Shown here: positions 1 through 12,265 of the stretch, one piece after another
Layout of the letters: each line of letters begins with the position of its first letter
How positions within the stretch are numbered: the stretch's first letter is position 1
Assembly: GCA_960531495.1 (NCBI GenBank)
Contig: CAUIJY010000068.1
Location: 744,001-808,000, forward strand
DNA: 64,000 bases
Source: Zeus faber
Lineage: Eukaryota; Chordata; Actinopteri; Zeiformes; Zeidae
Reading direction: 5' to 3'
Position numbers and translations under genes: made by a program
The notes under the pieces: model-generated
What the model saw: the letters and a program-made list of their open reading frames with translations, nothing else
What the model was told of the DNA's origin: nothing
The model's database searches: none

Positions 1-446
1 TGTTATGAACTCATTTGTAATGGGAAAGTACTGTTTGCAGAACAGTTTTTGGCACATCTAACAATTTTTTTCTGAAATTACGAGCATTTTCACAAAAACC
101 TGCATGGATGGCAAACAAGGCATTTTCAGGCAATTGACAGACTGAAAGGATGTTTTGAGTAAAGGTTTCTGTCATGACTCTGTAGGAACTGCTCAGATAG
201 TGTAAATACTGTTATGAACTCATTTGTAATGGGAAAGTACTGTTTGCAAAAGAGTTTTTGGCACATCTAACAAGTTTTTCTGAAATTATGAGCATTTTCA
301 TAAAAACCTGCATGGATGGCAAACAAGGCATTTTCAGGCAATTTGAAGACTGAAGGGATGTTTTGAGTAAAGGTTTCTGTCATGACTCTCTAGGACTTGC
401 TCAGATAGTATAAATACTGTTATGAACTGATTTGTAATGGGAAATT

Positions 447-463
447 ACTGTTTGCAAAACAGT
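447..463. other. Recurring dyad in the monomer (representative copy)
   Basis: ACTGTTTGCAAAACAGT is a perfect inverted repeat of 7-base arms around GCA. It recurs at monomer bases 30-46 in all monomers with gtactgtttgcaaaacag (B and F types and others). In A and E types (gcagaacag) it is a 6-base-arm dyad with a 5-base centre. In gcaaaagag, gaaaaagag and late X types one arm position is mismatched. It could be a site for a dimeric DNA-binding protein or a cruciform seed. No known motif is claimed. Confidence 0.5.
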
Positions 464-1459
464 TTTTGGCACATCTAACAAGTTTTTCCGAAATCACGTG
501 CAGTTTCATAAAAACCTGCATGGGTGGCAAACAAGGCATTTTCAGGCAATTTAAAGACTGAAAGGATGTTTTGAGTAAAGGTTTCTGTCATAACTCTGTA
601 GGAACTGCTCAGATAGTGTAAATACTGTTATGAACTCATTTGTAATGGGAAAGTACTGTTTGCAGAACAGTTTTTGGCACATCTAACAATTTTTTTCTGA
701 AATTACGAGCATTTTCCTAAAAACCTGCATGGATGGCAAACAAGGCATTTTCAGGCAATTTAAAGACTGAAAGGATGTTTTGAGTAAAGGTTTCTGTCAT
801 GACTGTGTAGGACCTGCTCAGATAGTGTAAATACTGTTATGAACTGATTTGTAATGGGAAAGTACTGTTTGCAAAAGAGTTTTTGGCACATCTAACAAGT
901 TTTTCTGAAATTATGAGCATTTTCATAAAAACCTGCATGGATGGCAAACAAGGCATTTTCAGGCAATTTGAAGACTGAAAGGATGTTTTGAGTAAAGGTT
1001 TCTGTCATGACTCTCTAGGAACTGCTCAGATAGTGTAAATACTGTTATGAACTCATTTGTAATGGGAAAGTACTGTTTGCAGAACAGTTTTTGGCACATC
1101 TAACAATTTTTTTCTGAAATTACGAGCATTTTCACAAAAACCTGCATGGATGGCAAACAAGGCATTTTCAGGCAATTTAAAGACTGAAAGGATGTTTTGA
1201 GTAAAGGTTTCTGTCATGACTCTGTAGGAACTGCTCAGATAGTGTAAATACTGTTATGAACTCATTTGTAATGGGAAAGTACTGTTTGCAAAAGAGTTTT
1301 TGGCACATCTAACAAGTTTTTCTGAAATTATGAGCATTTTCATAAAAACCTGCATGGATGGCAAACAAGGCATTTTCAGGCAATTTGAAGACTGAAGGGA
1401 TGTTTTGAGTAAAGGTTTCTGTCATGACTCTGTAGGAACTGCTCAGATAGTGTGAATAC

Positions 1460-1668
1460 TGTTTTGAACTCATTTGTAATGGGAAAGTACTGTTTGCAGA
1501 ACAGTTTTGGCACATCTAACAATTTTTTTTCTGAAATTACGAGCATTTTCATAAAAAACTGCATGGGTGGCAAACAAGGCATTTTCAGGCAATTTAAAGA
1601 CTGAAAGGATGTTTTGAGTAAAGATTTCTGTCATGACTCTGTAGGAACTGCTCAGATAGTGTAAATAC
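1460..1668 (+). repeat. X-like hybrid monomer (f type)
   Basis: It begins tgttttgaac after gtgtgaatac and has aaagatttctg like X, but its middle (gcagaacagttttggc with a T4, a T8 run, ataaaaaactgcatgggtgg) is unlike X. It may be an X monomer whose centre was replaced. Copies stand at 5419-5627 and 14380-14588. Confidence 0.75.
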
Positions 1669-2293
1669 TGTTATGAACTCATTTGTAATGGGAAAGTACT
1701 GTTTGCAAAACAGTTTTTGGCACATCTAACAAGTTTTTCTGAAATTACAAGCATTTTCATAAAAACCTGCATGGATGGCAAACAAGGCATTTTCAGGCAA
1801 TTTAAAGACTGAAAGTATGTTTTGAGTAAAGGTTTCTGTCATGACTCTCTAGGACCTGCTCAGATAGTGTAAATACTGTTATGAACTGATTTGTAATGGG
1901 AAAGTACTGGTTGCAAAAGAGTTTTTGGCACATCTAACAAGTTTTTCTGAAATTACGAGCAGTTTCATAAAAACCTGCATGGGTGGCAAACATGGCATTT
2001 TCAGGCAATTTAAAGACTGAAAGGATGTTTTGAGTAAAGGTTTCTGTCATAACTCTGTAGGAACTGCTCAGATAGTGTAAATACTGTTATGAACTCATTT
2101 GTAATGGGAAAGTACTGTTTGCAGAACAGTTTTTGGCACATCTTACACATTTTTTCTGAAATTACGAGCATTTTCATAAAAACCTGCATGGATGGCAAAC
2201 AAGGCATTTTCAGGCAATTTAAAGACTGAAAGGATGTTTTGAGTAAAGGTTTCTGTCATGACTCTGTAGGAACTGCTCAGATAGTGTGAATAC

Positions 2294-2501
2294 TGTTTTG
2301 AACTCATTTGTAATTGGGAATGTACTGTTTGTAAAACAGTTTTTGGCACATCTAACAAGTATTTCTGAAATAATAAGCATTTTCATGAAACCTGCATGGA
2401 TGGCAAACAAGGCATTTTCAGGCCATTTAAAGACTGAAAGGATGTTTTGAGTAAAGATTTCTGTCATGACTCAGTAGGAACTGCTCAGATAGTGTAAATA
2501 C
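2294..2501 (+). repeat. Divergent X monomer, early form
   Basis: It starts tgttttgaac rather than tgttatgaac, follows gtgtgaatac, and carries gtaattggg, tgtttgtaaaacag, agtatttctgaaataataagc, tcatgaaacc, ggccattt and aaagatttctg. These differences are spread along the whole monomer, so X is a separate lineage rather than a conversion patch. Confidence 0.9.
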
Positions 2502-2918
2502 TGTTATGAACTCATTTGTAATGGGAAAGTACTGTTTGCAAAAGAGTTTTTGGCACATCTAACAAGTTTTTCTGAAATTACGAGCAGTTTCATAAAAACC
2601 TGCATGGGTGGCAAACATGGCATTTTCAGGCAATTTAAAGACTGAAAGGATGTTTTGAGTAAAGGTTTCTGTCATAACTCTGTAGGAACTGCTCAGATAG
2701 TGTAAATACTGTTATGAACTCATTTGTAATGGGAAAGTTCTGTTTGCAGAACAGTTTTTGGCACATCTTACACATTTTTTCTGAAATTACGAGCATTTTC
2801 ATAAAAACCTGCATGGATGGCAAACAAGGCATTTTCAGGCAATTTAAAGACTGAAAGGATGTTTTGAGTAAAGGTTTCTGTCATGACTCTGTAGGAACTG
2901 CTCAGATAGTGTGAATAC

Positions 2919-3126
2919 TGTTTTGAACTCATTTGTAATTGGGAATGTACTGTTTGTAAAACAGTTTTTGGCACATCTAACAAGTATTTCTGAAATAATA
3001 AGCATTTTCATGAAACCTGCATGGATGGCAAACAAGGCATTTTCAGGCCATTTAAAGACTGAAAGGATGTTTTGAGTAAAGATTTCTGTCATGACTCTCT
3101 AGGAACTGCTCAGATAGTGTAAATAC
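2919..3126 (+). repeat. Divergent X monomer, early form
   Basis: It has the same marks as the X monomer at 2294. It lies three monomers downstream in a local X-h-i-X arrangement. Its end reads actctctagg where other early X copies read actcagtagg, close to the breakpoint of unit copy 1. Confidence 0.9.
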
Positions 3127-5418
3127 TGTTATGAACTCATTTGTAATAGGAAAGTACTGTTTGCAAAAGAGTTTTTGGCACATCTAACAAGTTTTTCTGA
3201 AATTATGAGCATTTTCATAAAAACCTGCATTGATGGCAAACAAGGCATTTTCAGGCAATTTGAAGACTGAAAGGATGTTTTGAGTAAAGGTTTCTGTCAT
3301 GACTCTCTAGGAACTGCTCAGATAGTGTAAATACTGTTATGAACTCATTTGTAATGGGAAAGTACTGTTTGCAGAACAGTTTTTGGCACATCTAACAATT
3401 TTTTTCTGAAATTACGAGCATTTTCATAAAAACCTGCATGGATGGCAAACAAGGCATTTTCAGGCAATTTAAAGACTGAAAGGATGTTTTGAGTAAAGGT
3501 TTCTGTCATGACTGTGTAGGACCTGCTCAGATAGTGTAAATACTGTTATGAACTGATTTGTAATGGGAAAGTACTGTTTGCAAAAGAGTTTTTGGCACAT
3601 CTAACAAGTTTTTCTGAAATTACAAGCATTTTCATAAAAACCTGCATGGATGGCAAACAAGGCATTTTCAGGCAATTTAAAGACTGAAAGAATGTTTTGA
3701 GTAAAGGTTTCTGTCATGACTCTGTAGGAACTGCTCAGATAGTGTAAATACTGTTATGAACTCATTTGTAATTGGAAAGTACTGTTTGCAAAATAGTTTT
3801 TGGCACATCTAACAAGTTTTTCTGAAATTATGAGCATTTTCATAAAAACCTGCATGGATGGCAAACAAGGCATTTTCAGGCAATTTGAAGACTGAAAGGA
3901 TGTTTTGAGTAAAGGTTTCTGTCATGACTCTCTAGGAACTGCTCAGATAGTGTTAATACTGTTATGAACTCATTTGTAATGGGAAAGTACTGTTTGCAGA
4001 ACAGTTTTTGGCACATCTAACAATTTTTTTCTGAAATTACGAGCATTTTCACAAAAACCTGCATGGATGGCAAACAAGGCATTTTCAGGCAATTGACAGA
4101 CTGAAAGGATGTTTTGAGTAAAGGTTTCTGTCATGACTCTGTAGGAACTGCTCAGATAGTGTAAATACTGTTATGAACTCATTTGTAATGGGAAAGTACT
4201 GTTTGCAAAAGAGTTTTTGGCACATCTAACAAGTTTTTCTGAAATTATGAGCATTTTCATAAAAACCTGCATGGATGGCAAACAAGGCATTTTCAGGCAA
4301 TTTGAAGACTGAAGGGATGTTTTGAGTAAAGGTTTCTGTCATGACTCTCTAGGACTTGCTCAGATAGTATAAATACTGTTATGAACTGATTTGTAATGGG
4401 AAATTACTGTTTGCAAAACAGTTTTTGGCACATCTAACAAGTTTTTCCGAAATCACGTGCAGTTTCATAAAAACCTGCATGGGTGGCAAACAAGGCATTT
4501 TCAGGCAATTTAAAGACTGAAAGGATGTTTTGAGTAAAGGTTTCTGTCATAACTCTGTAGGAACTGCTCAGATAGTGTAAATACTGTTATGAACTCATTT
4601 GTAATGGGAAAGTACTGTTTGCAGAACAGTTTTTGGCACATCTAACAATTTTTTTCTGAAATTACGAGCATTTTCCTAAAAACCTGCATGGATGGCAAAC
4701 AAGGCATTTTCAGGCAATTTAAAGACTGAAAGGATGTTTTGAGTAAAGGTTTCTGTCATGACTGTGTAGGACCTGCTCAGATAGTGTAAATACTGTTATG
4801 AACTGATTTGTAATGGGAAAGTACTGTTTGCAAAAGAGTTTTTGGCACATCTAACAAGTTTTTCTGAAATTATGAGCATTTTCATAAAAACCTGCATGGA
4901 TGGCAAACAAGGCATTTTCAGGCAATTTGAAGACTGAAAGGATGTTTTGAGTAAAGGTTTCTGTCATGACTCTCTAGGAACTGCTCAGATAGTGTAAATA
5001 CTGTTATGAACTCATTTGTAATGGGAAAGTACTGTTTGCAGAACAGTTTTTGGCACATCTAACAATTTTTTTCTGAAATTACGAGCATTTTCACAAAAAC
5101 CTGCATGGATGGCAAACAAGGCATTTTCAGGCAATTTAAAGACTGAAAGGATGTTTTGAGTAAAGGTTTCTGTCATGACTCTGTAGGAACTGCTCAGATA
5201 GTGTAAATACTGTTATGAACTCATTTGTAATGGGAAAGTACTGTTTGCAAAAGAGTTTTTGGCACATCTAACAAGTTTTTCTGAAATTATGAGCATTTTC
5301 ATAAAAACCTGCATGGATGGCAAACAAGGCATTTTCAGGCAATTTGAAGACTGAAGGGATGTTTTGAGTAAAGGTTTCTGTCATGACTCTGTAGGAACTG
5401 CTCAGATAGTGTGAATAC

Positions 5419-5627
5419 TGTTTTGAACTCATTTGTAATGGGAAAGTACTGTTTGCAGAACAGTTTTGGCACATCTAACAATTTTTTTTCTGAAATTACG
5501 AGCATTTTCATAAAAAACTGCATGGGTGGCAAACAAGGCATTTTCAGGCAATTTAAAGACTGAAAGGATGTTTTGAGTAAAGATTTCTGTCATGACTCTG
5601 TAGGAACTGCTCAGATAGTGTAAATAC
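5419..5627 (+). repeat. X-like hybrid monomer (f type)
   Basis: It is the counterpart of the monomer at 1460 (offset 3959). In this copy it is followed directly by the cttacacatttt monomer because two monomers are missing. Confidence 0.75.
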
Positions 5628-5836
5628 TGTTATGAACTCATTTGTAATGGGAAAGTACTGTTTGCAGAACAGTTTTTGGCACATCTTACACATTTTTTCT
5701 GAAATTACGAGCATTTTCATAAAAACCTGCATGGATGGCAAACAAGGCATTTTCAGGCAATTTAAAGACTGAAAGGATGTTTTGAGTAAAGGTTTCTGTC
5801 ATGACTCTGTAGGAACTGCTCAGATAGTGTGAATAC

Positions 5837-6044
5837 TGTTTTGAACTCATTTGTAATTGGGAATGTACTGTTTGTAAAACAGTTTTTGGCACATCTAACA
5901 AGTATTTCTGAAATAATAAGCATTTTCATGAAACCTGCATGGATGGCAAACAAGGCATTTTCAGGCCATTTAAAGACTGAAAGGATGTTTTGAGTAAAGA
6001 TTTCTGTCATGACTCAGTAGGAACTGCTCAGATAGTGTAAATAC
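5837..6044 (+). repeat. Divergent X monomer, early form
   Basis: It is the copy-2 counterpart of the X monomer at 2294 (offset 3543), with the same diagnostic bases. Confidence 0.9.
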
Positions 6045-6461
6045 TGTTATGAACTCATTTGTAATGGGAAAGTACTGTTTGCAAAAGAGTTTTTGGCACA
6101 TCTAACAAGTTTTTCTGAAATTACGAGCAGTTTCATAAAAACCTGCATGGGTGGCAAACATGGCATTTTCAGGCAATTTAAAGACTGAAAGGATGTTTTG
6201 AGTAAAGGTTTCTGTCATAACTCTGTAGGAACTGCTCAGATAGTGTAAATACTGTTATGAACTCATTTGTAATGGGAAAGTTCTGTTTGCAGAACAGTTT
6301 TTGGCACATCTTACACATTTTTTCTGAAATTACGAGCATTTTCATAAAAACCTGCATGGATGGCAAACAAGGCATTTTCAGGCAATTTAAAGACTGAAAG
6401 GATGTTTTGAGTAAAGGTTTCTGTCATGACTCTGTAGGAACTGCTCAGATAGTGTGAATAC

Positions 6462-6669
6462 TGTTTTGAACTCATTTGTAATTGGGAATGTACTGTTTGT
6501 AAAACAGTTTTTGGCACATCTAACAAGTATTTCTGAAATAATAAGCATTTTCATGAAACCTGCATGGATGGCAAACAAGGCATTTTCAGGCCATTTAAAG
6601 ACTGAAAGGATGTTTTGAGTAAAGATTTCTGTCATGACTCAGTAGGAACTGCTCAGATAGTGTAAATAC
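6462..6669 (+). repeat. Divergent X monomer, early form
   Basis: It is the copy-2 counterpart of the X monomer at 2919 (offset 3543) and keeps actcagtagg at its end. Confidence 0.9.
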
Positions 6670-7710
6670 TGTTATGAACTCATTTGTAATGGGAAAGTAC
6701 TGTTTGCAAAAGAGTTTTTGGCACATCTAACAAGTTTTTCTGAAATTACAAGCACTTTCATAAAAACCTGCATGGATGGCAAACAAGGCATTTTCAGGCA
6801 ATTTGAAGACTGAAAGGATGTTTTGAGTAAAGATTTCTGTCATGACTCTGTAGGAACTGCTCAGAAAGTGTAAATACTGTTATGAACTCATTTGTAATGG
6901 GAAAGTACTGTTTGCAAAACAGTTTTTGGCACATCTAACAAGTTTTTCTGAAATTACGAGCAGTTTCATAAAAACCTGCATGGGTGGCAAACAAGGCATT
7001 TTCAGGCAATTTAAAGACTGAAAGGATGTTTTGAGTAAAGGTTTCTGTCATAACTCTGTAGGAACTGCTCAGATAGTGTAAATACTGTTATGAACTGATT
7101 TGTAATGGGAAAGTACTGTTTGCAGAACAGTTTTTGGCACATCTAACAATTTTTTTCTGAAATTACGAGCATTTTCATAAAAACCTGCATGGATGGCAAA
7201 CAAGGCATTTTCAGACAATTGAAAGACTGAAAGGATGTTTTGAGTAAAGGTTTCTGTCATGACTCTCTAGGACCTGCTCAGATAGTGTAAATACTGTTAT
7301 GAACTGATTTGTAATGGGAAAGTACTGTTTGCAAAACAGTTTTTGGCACATCTAACAAGTTTTTCTGAAATTATGAGCATTTTCATAAAAACCTGCATGG
7401 ATGGCAAACAAGGCATTTTCAGGCAATTTGGAGACTGAAAGGATGTTTTGAGTAAAGGTTTCTGTCATGACTCTCTAGGACCTGCTCAGATAGTGTAAAT
7501 ACTGTTATGAACTGATTTGTAATGGGAAAGTACCGTTTGCAAAACAGTTTTTGGCACATCTAACAAGTTTTTCTGAAATTACGAGCAGTTTCATAAAAAC
7601 CTGCATGGGGGGCAAACATGGCATTTTCAGGCAATTTAAAGACTGAAAGGATGTTTTGAGTAAAGGTTTCTGTCATGACTCTGTAGGAACTGCTCAGATA
7701 GTGTAAATAC

Positions 7711-7918
7711 TGTTATGAACTCATTTGTTATGGGAAAGTACCGTTTGCAAAACAGTTTTTGGCACATCTAACAAGTTTTTCTGAAATTACGAGCAGTTTC
7801 ATAAAAACCTGCATGGGGGGCAAACATGGCATTTTCAGGCAATTTAAAGACTGAAAGGATGTTTTGAGTAAAGGTTTCTGTCATGACTCTGTAGGAACTG
7901 CTCAGATAGTGTAAATAC
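7711..7918 (+). repeat. G/D hybrid monomer, extra copy
   Basis: It starts with G marks (gaactcatttgttatggg) and continues with D-like marks (taccgtttgcaaaacag, catggggggcaaacatgg). It follows a full D-like monomer at 7503 and precedes a full G at 7919. Copy 3 goes straight from the D-like monomer (16880) to G (17088). This is the expected product of an unequal crossover between bases 21 and 32 of the monomer. Confidence 0.85.
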
Positions 7919-8752
7919 TGTTATGAACTCATTTGTTATGGGAAAGTACTGTTTGCAAAAGAGTTTTTGGCACATCTAACAAGTTTTTCTGAAATTACGT
8001 GCAGTTTCATAAAAACCTGCATGGGTGGCAAACAAGGCATTTTCAGGCAATTTAAAGACTGAAAGGATGTTTTGAGTAAAGGTTTCTGTCATAACTCTGT
8101 AGGAACTGCTCAGATAGTGTAAATACTGTTATGAACTGATTTGTAATGGGAAAGTACTGTTTGCAGAACAGTTTTTGGCACATCTAACAATTTTTTTCTG
8201 AAATTACGAGCATTTTCATAAAAACCTGCATGGATGGCAAACAAGGCATTTTCAGGCAATTTAAAGACTGAAAGGATATTTTGAGTAAAGGTTTCTGTCA
8301 TGACTCTCTAGGAACTGCTCAGATAGTGTAAATACTGTTATGAACTCATTTGTAATGGGAAAGTACTGTTTGCAGAACAGTTTTTGGCACATCTAACAAC
8401 TTTTTTCTGAAATTACGAGCATTTTCATAAAAACCTGCATGGATGGCAAACAAGGCATTTTGAGGCAATTTAAAGACTGAAAGGATGTTTTGAGTAAAGG
8501 TTTCTGTCATGACTTTGTAGGAACTGCTCAGATAGTGTAAATACTGTTATGAACTCATTTGTAATAGGAAAGTACTGTTTGCAAAAGAGTTTTTGGCACA
8601 TCTAACAAGTTTTTCTGAAATTATGAGCATTTTCATAAAAACCTGCATGGATGGCAAACAAGGCATTTTCAGGCAATTTGAAGACTGAAAGGATGTTTTG
8701 AGTAAAGGTTTCTGTCATGACTCTCTAGGAACTGCTCAGATAGTGTAAATAC

Positions 8753-10182
8753 TGTTATGAACTCATTTGTAATGGGAAAGTACTGTTTGCAGAACAGTTT
8801 TTGGCACATCTAACAATTTTTTTCTGAAATTACGAGCATTTTCACAAAAACCTGCATGGATGGCAAACAAGGCATTTTCAGGCAATTTACAGACTGAAAG
8901 GATGTTTTGAGTAAAGGTTTCTGTCATGACTCTGTAGGAACTGCTCAGATAGTGTAAATACTGTTATGAACTCATTTGTAATGGGAAAGTACTGTTTGCA
9001 AAAGAGTTTTTGGCACATCTAACAAGTTTTTCTGAAATTATGAGCATTTTCATAAAAACCTGCATGGATGGCAAACAAGGCATTTTCAGGCAATTTGAAG
9101 ACTGAAGGGATGTTTTGAGTAAAGGTTTCTGTCATGACTCTCTAGGACTTGCTCAGATAGTGTAAATACTGTTATGAACTGATTTGTAATGGGAAATTAC
9201 TGTTTGCAAAACAGTTTTTGGCACATCTAACAAGTTTTTCCGAAATCACGTGCAGTTTCATAAAAACCTGCATGGGTGGCAAACAAGGCATTTTCAGGCA
9301 ATTTAAAGACTGAAAGGATGTTTTGAGTAAAGGTTTCTGTCATAACTCTGTAGGAACTGCTCAGATAGTGTAAATACTGTTATGAACTCATTTGTAATGG
9401 GAAAGTACTGTTTGCAGAACAGTTTTTGGCACATCTAACATTTTTTTTCTGAAATTACGAGCATTTTCCTAAAAACCTGCATGGATGGCAAACAAGGCAT
9501 TTTCAGGCAATTTAAAGACTGAAAGGATGTTTTGAGTAAAGGTTTCTGTCATGACTGTGTAGGACCTGCTCAGATAGTGTAAATACTGTTATGAACTGAT
9601 TTGTAATGGGAAAGTACTGTTTGCAAAAGAGTTTTTGGCACATCTAACAAGTTTTTCTGAAATTATGAGCATTTTCATAAAAACCTGCATGGATGGCAAA
9701 CAAGGCATTTTCAGGCAATTTGAAGACTGAAAGGATGTTTTGAGTAAAGGTTTCTGTCATGACTCTCTAGGAACTGCTCAGATAGTGTAAATACTGTTAT
9801 GAACTCATTTGTAATGGGAAAGTACTGTTTGCAGAACAGTTTTTGGCACATCTAACAATTTTTTTCTGAAATTACGAGCATTTTCACAAAAACCTGCATG
9901 GATGGCAAACAAGGCATTTTCAGGCAATTTAAAGACTGAAAGGATGTTTTGAGTAAAGGTTTCTGTCATGACTCTGTAGGAACTGCTCAGATAGTGTAAA
10001 TACTGTTATGAACTCATTTGTAATGGGAAAGTACTGTTTGCAAAAGAGTTTTTGGCACATCTAACAAGTTTTTCTGAAATTATGAGCATTTTCATAAAAA
10101 CCTGCATGGATGGCAAACAAGGCATTTTCAGGCAATTTGAAGACTGAAGGGATGTTTTGAGTAAAGGTTTCTGTCATGACTC
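8753..10182 (+). repeat. Partial copy of the 19-mer unit, offset 4793 from 3960
   Basis: This run repeats the order seen at 3960-5389: ttcacaaaaacc, the b-type with gaagactgaaggg, the cacgtg monomer, ttcctaaaaacc and so on. It carries small differences: aatttacag in place of aattgacag, a T8 run at about 9440, and gtgtaaat in place of gtataaat near 9161. It parts from the unit at about 10183, where ctctctaggacttg replaces ctctgtaggaac. Confidence 0.8.
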
Positions 10183-10628
10183 TCTAGGACTTGCTCAGAT
10201 AGTGTAAATACTGTTATGAACTGATTTGTAATGGGAAAGTACTGTTTGCAAAACAGTTTTTGGCACATCTAACAAGTTTTTCCGAAATCACGTGCAGTTT
10301 CATAAAAACCTGCATGGGTGGCAAACAAGGCATTTTCAGGCAATTTAAAGACTGAAAGGATGTTTTGAGTAAAGGTTTCTGTCATGACTCTCTAGGAACT
10401 GCTCAGATAGTGTAAATACTGTTATGAACTCATTTGTAATGGGAAAGTACTGTTTGCAGAACAGTTTTTGGCACATCTAACAATTTTTTTCTGAAATTAC
10501 GAGCATTTTCACAAAAACCTGCATGGATGGCAAACAAGGCATTTTCAGGCAATTTGAAGACTGAAGGGATGTTTTGAGTAAAGGTTTCTGTCATGACTTT
10601 GTAGGAACTGCTCAGATAGTGTAAATAC

Positions 10629-12265
10629 TGTTATGAACTCATTTGTAATAGGAAAGTACTGTTTGCAAAAGAGTTTTTGGCACATCTAACAAGTTTTTCT
10701 GAAATTATGAGCATTTTCATAAAAACCTGCATTGATGGCAAACAAGGCATTTTCAGGCAATTTGAAGACTGAAAGGATGTTTTGAGTAAAGGTTTCTGTC
10801 ATGACTCTCTAGGAACTGCTCAGATAGTGTAAATACTGTTATGAACTCATTTGTAATGGGAAAGTACTGTTTGCAGAACAGTTTTTGGCACATCTAACAA
10901 TTTTTTTCTGAAATTACGAGCATTTTCATAAAAACCTGCATGGGTGGCAAACAAGGCATTTTCAGGCAATTTAAAGACTGAAAGGATGTTTTGAGTAAAG
11001 GTTTCTGTCATGACTGTGTAGGACCTGCTCAGATAGTGTAAATACTGTTATGAACTGATTTGTAATGGGAAAGTACTGTTTGCAAAAGAGTTTTTGGCAC
11101 ATCTAACAAGTTTTTCTGAAATTACAAGCATTTTCATAAAAACCTGCATGGATGGCAAACAAGGCATTTTCAGGCAATTTAAAGACTGAAAGAATGTTTT
11201 GAGTAAAGGTTTCTGTCATGACTCTGTAGGAACTGCTCAGATAGTGTAAATACTGTTATGAACTCATTTGTAATTGGAAAGTACTGTTTGCAAAATAGTT
11301 TTTGGCACATCTAACAAGTTTTTCTGAAATTATGAGCATTTTCATAAAAACCTGCATGGATGGCAAACAAGGCATTTTCAGGCAATTTGAAGACTGAAAG
11401 GATGTTTTGAGTAAAGGTTTCTGTCATGACTCTCTAGGAACTGCTCAGATAGTGTAAATACTGTTATGAACTCATTTGTAATGGGAAAGTACTGTTTGCA
11501 GAACAGTTTTTGGCACATCTAACAATTTTTTTCTGAAATTACGAGCATTTTCACAAAAACCTGCATGGATGGCAAACAAGGCATTTTCAGGCAATTGACA
11601 GACTGAAAGGATGTTTTGAGTAAAGGTTTCTGTCATGACTCTGTAGGAACTGCTCAGATAGTGTAAATACTGTTATGAACTCATTTGTAATGGGAAAGTA
11701 CTGTTTGCAAAAGAGTTTTTGGCACATCTAACAAGTTTTTCTGAAATTATGAGCATTTTCATAAAAACCTGCATGGATGGCAAACAAGGCATTTTCAGGC
11801 AATTTGAAGACTGAAGGGATGTTTTGAGTAAAGGTTTCTGTCATGACTCTCTAGGACTTGCTCAGATAGTATAAATACTGTTATGAACTGATTTGTAATG
11901 GGAAATTACTGTTTGCAAAACAGTTTTTGGCACATCTAACAAGTTTTTCCGAAATCACGTGCAGTTTCATAAAAACCTGCATGGGTGGCAAACAAGGCAT
12001 TTTCAGGCAATTTAAAGACTGAAAGGATGTTTTGAGTAAAGGTTTCTGTCATAACTCTGTAGGAACTGCTCAGATAGTGTAAATACTGTTATGAACTCAT
12101 TTGTAATGGGAAAGTACTGTTTGCAGAACAGTTTTTGGCACATCTAACAATTTTTTTCTGAAATTACGAGCATTTTCCTAAAAACCTGCATGGATGGCAA
12201 ACAAGGCATTTTCAGGCAATTTAAAGACTGAAAGGATGTTTTGAGTAAAGGTTTCTGTCATGACT
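10629..12265 (+). repeat. Partial copy of the 19-mer unit, offset 7502 from 3127
   Basis: The monomer at 10629 carries the rare aatagg and cattgatgg variants also found at 3127. The match then runs through the aattggaaag monomer, the ttcacaaaaacc monomer at 11462 (same as 3960), the cacgtg monomer and the ttcctaaaaacc monomer. It ends at about 12266, where actctctagg replaces actgtgtagg. From there the order jumps back seven monomers, giving a 1459-bp tandem repeat (11462 versus 12921). Confidence 0.82.

Larger units (their letters stand above)
1..3959 (+). repeat. 19-monomer higher-order unit, copy 1 (3959 bp)
   Basis: It has nineteen monomers starting at 1, 210, 418, 626, 835, 1043, 1252, 1460, 1669, 1877, 2085, 2294, 2502, 2710, 2919, 3127, 3335, 3544 and 3752. 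The next monomer, at 3960, matches the first one again (ttcacaaaaacc, aattgacag). Bases 1 to about 3096 match 12921-16016 at a constant offset of 12920, and match 3960-6639 apart from a two-monomer loss there. At about 3097 this copy switches from the expected actcagtagg to actctctagg and its order departs from the others, so a crossover point lies close by. The left end of the window cuts into the array, so the true unit boundary is arbitrary. Confidence 0.85.
3960..7918 (+). repeat. Higher-order unit, copy 2, with one deletion and one insertion
   Basis: Bases 3960 to about 5627 match 1-1668 at offset 3959. From 5628 the match continues with 2085 onward at offset 3543, so the two monomers at 1669-2084 are missing here. 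After 6640 it follows copy 3 (offset 9377) through the monomers at 6670, 6878 and 7086. An extra hybrid monomer at 7711-7918 has no equivalent in copy 3. Confidence 0.82.

Noticed and set aside
30-46. Glucocorticoid-type response element in gcagaacag monomers
   Set aside because: The half-sites are in the wrong relative orientation and the spacing does not fit. Only a single AGAACA half-site is present.
37-126. Longer hairpin pairing tgtttgc with gcaaaca within one monomer
   Set aside because: The two 7-base segments are about 80 bases apart with no supporting pairs between them. Such a match is expected by chance in AT-rich sequence.
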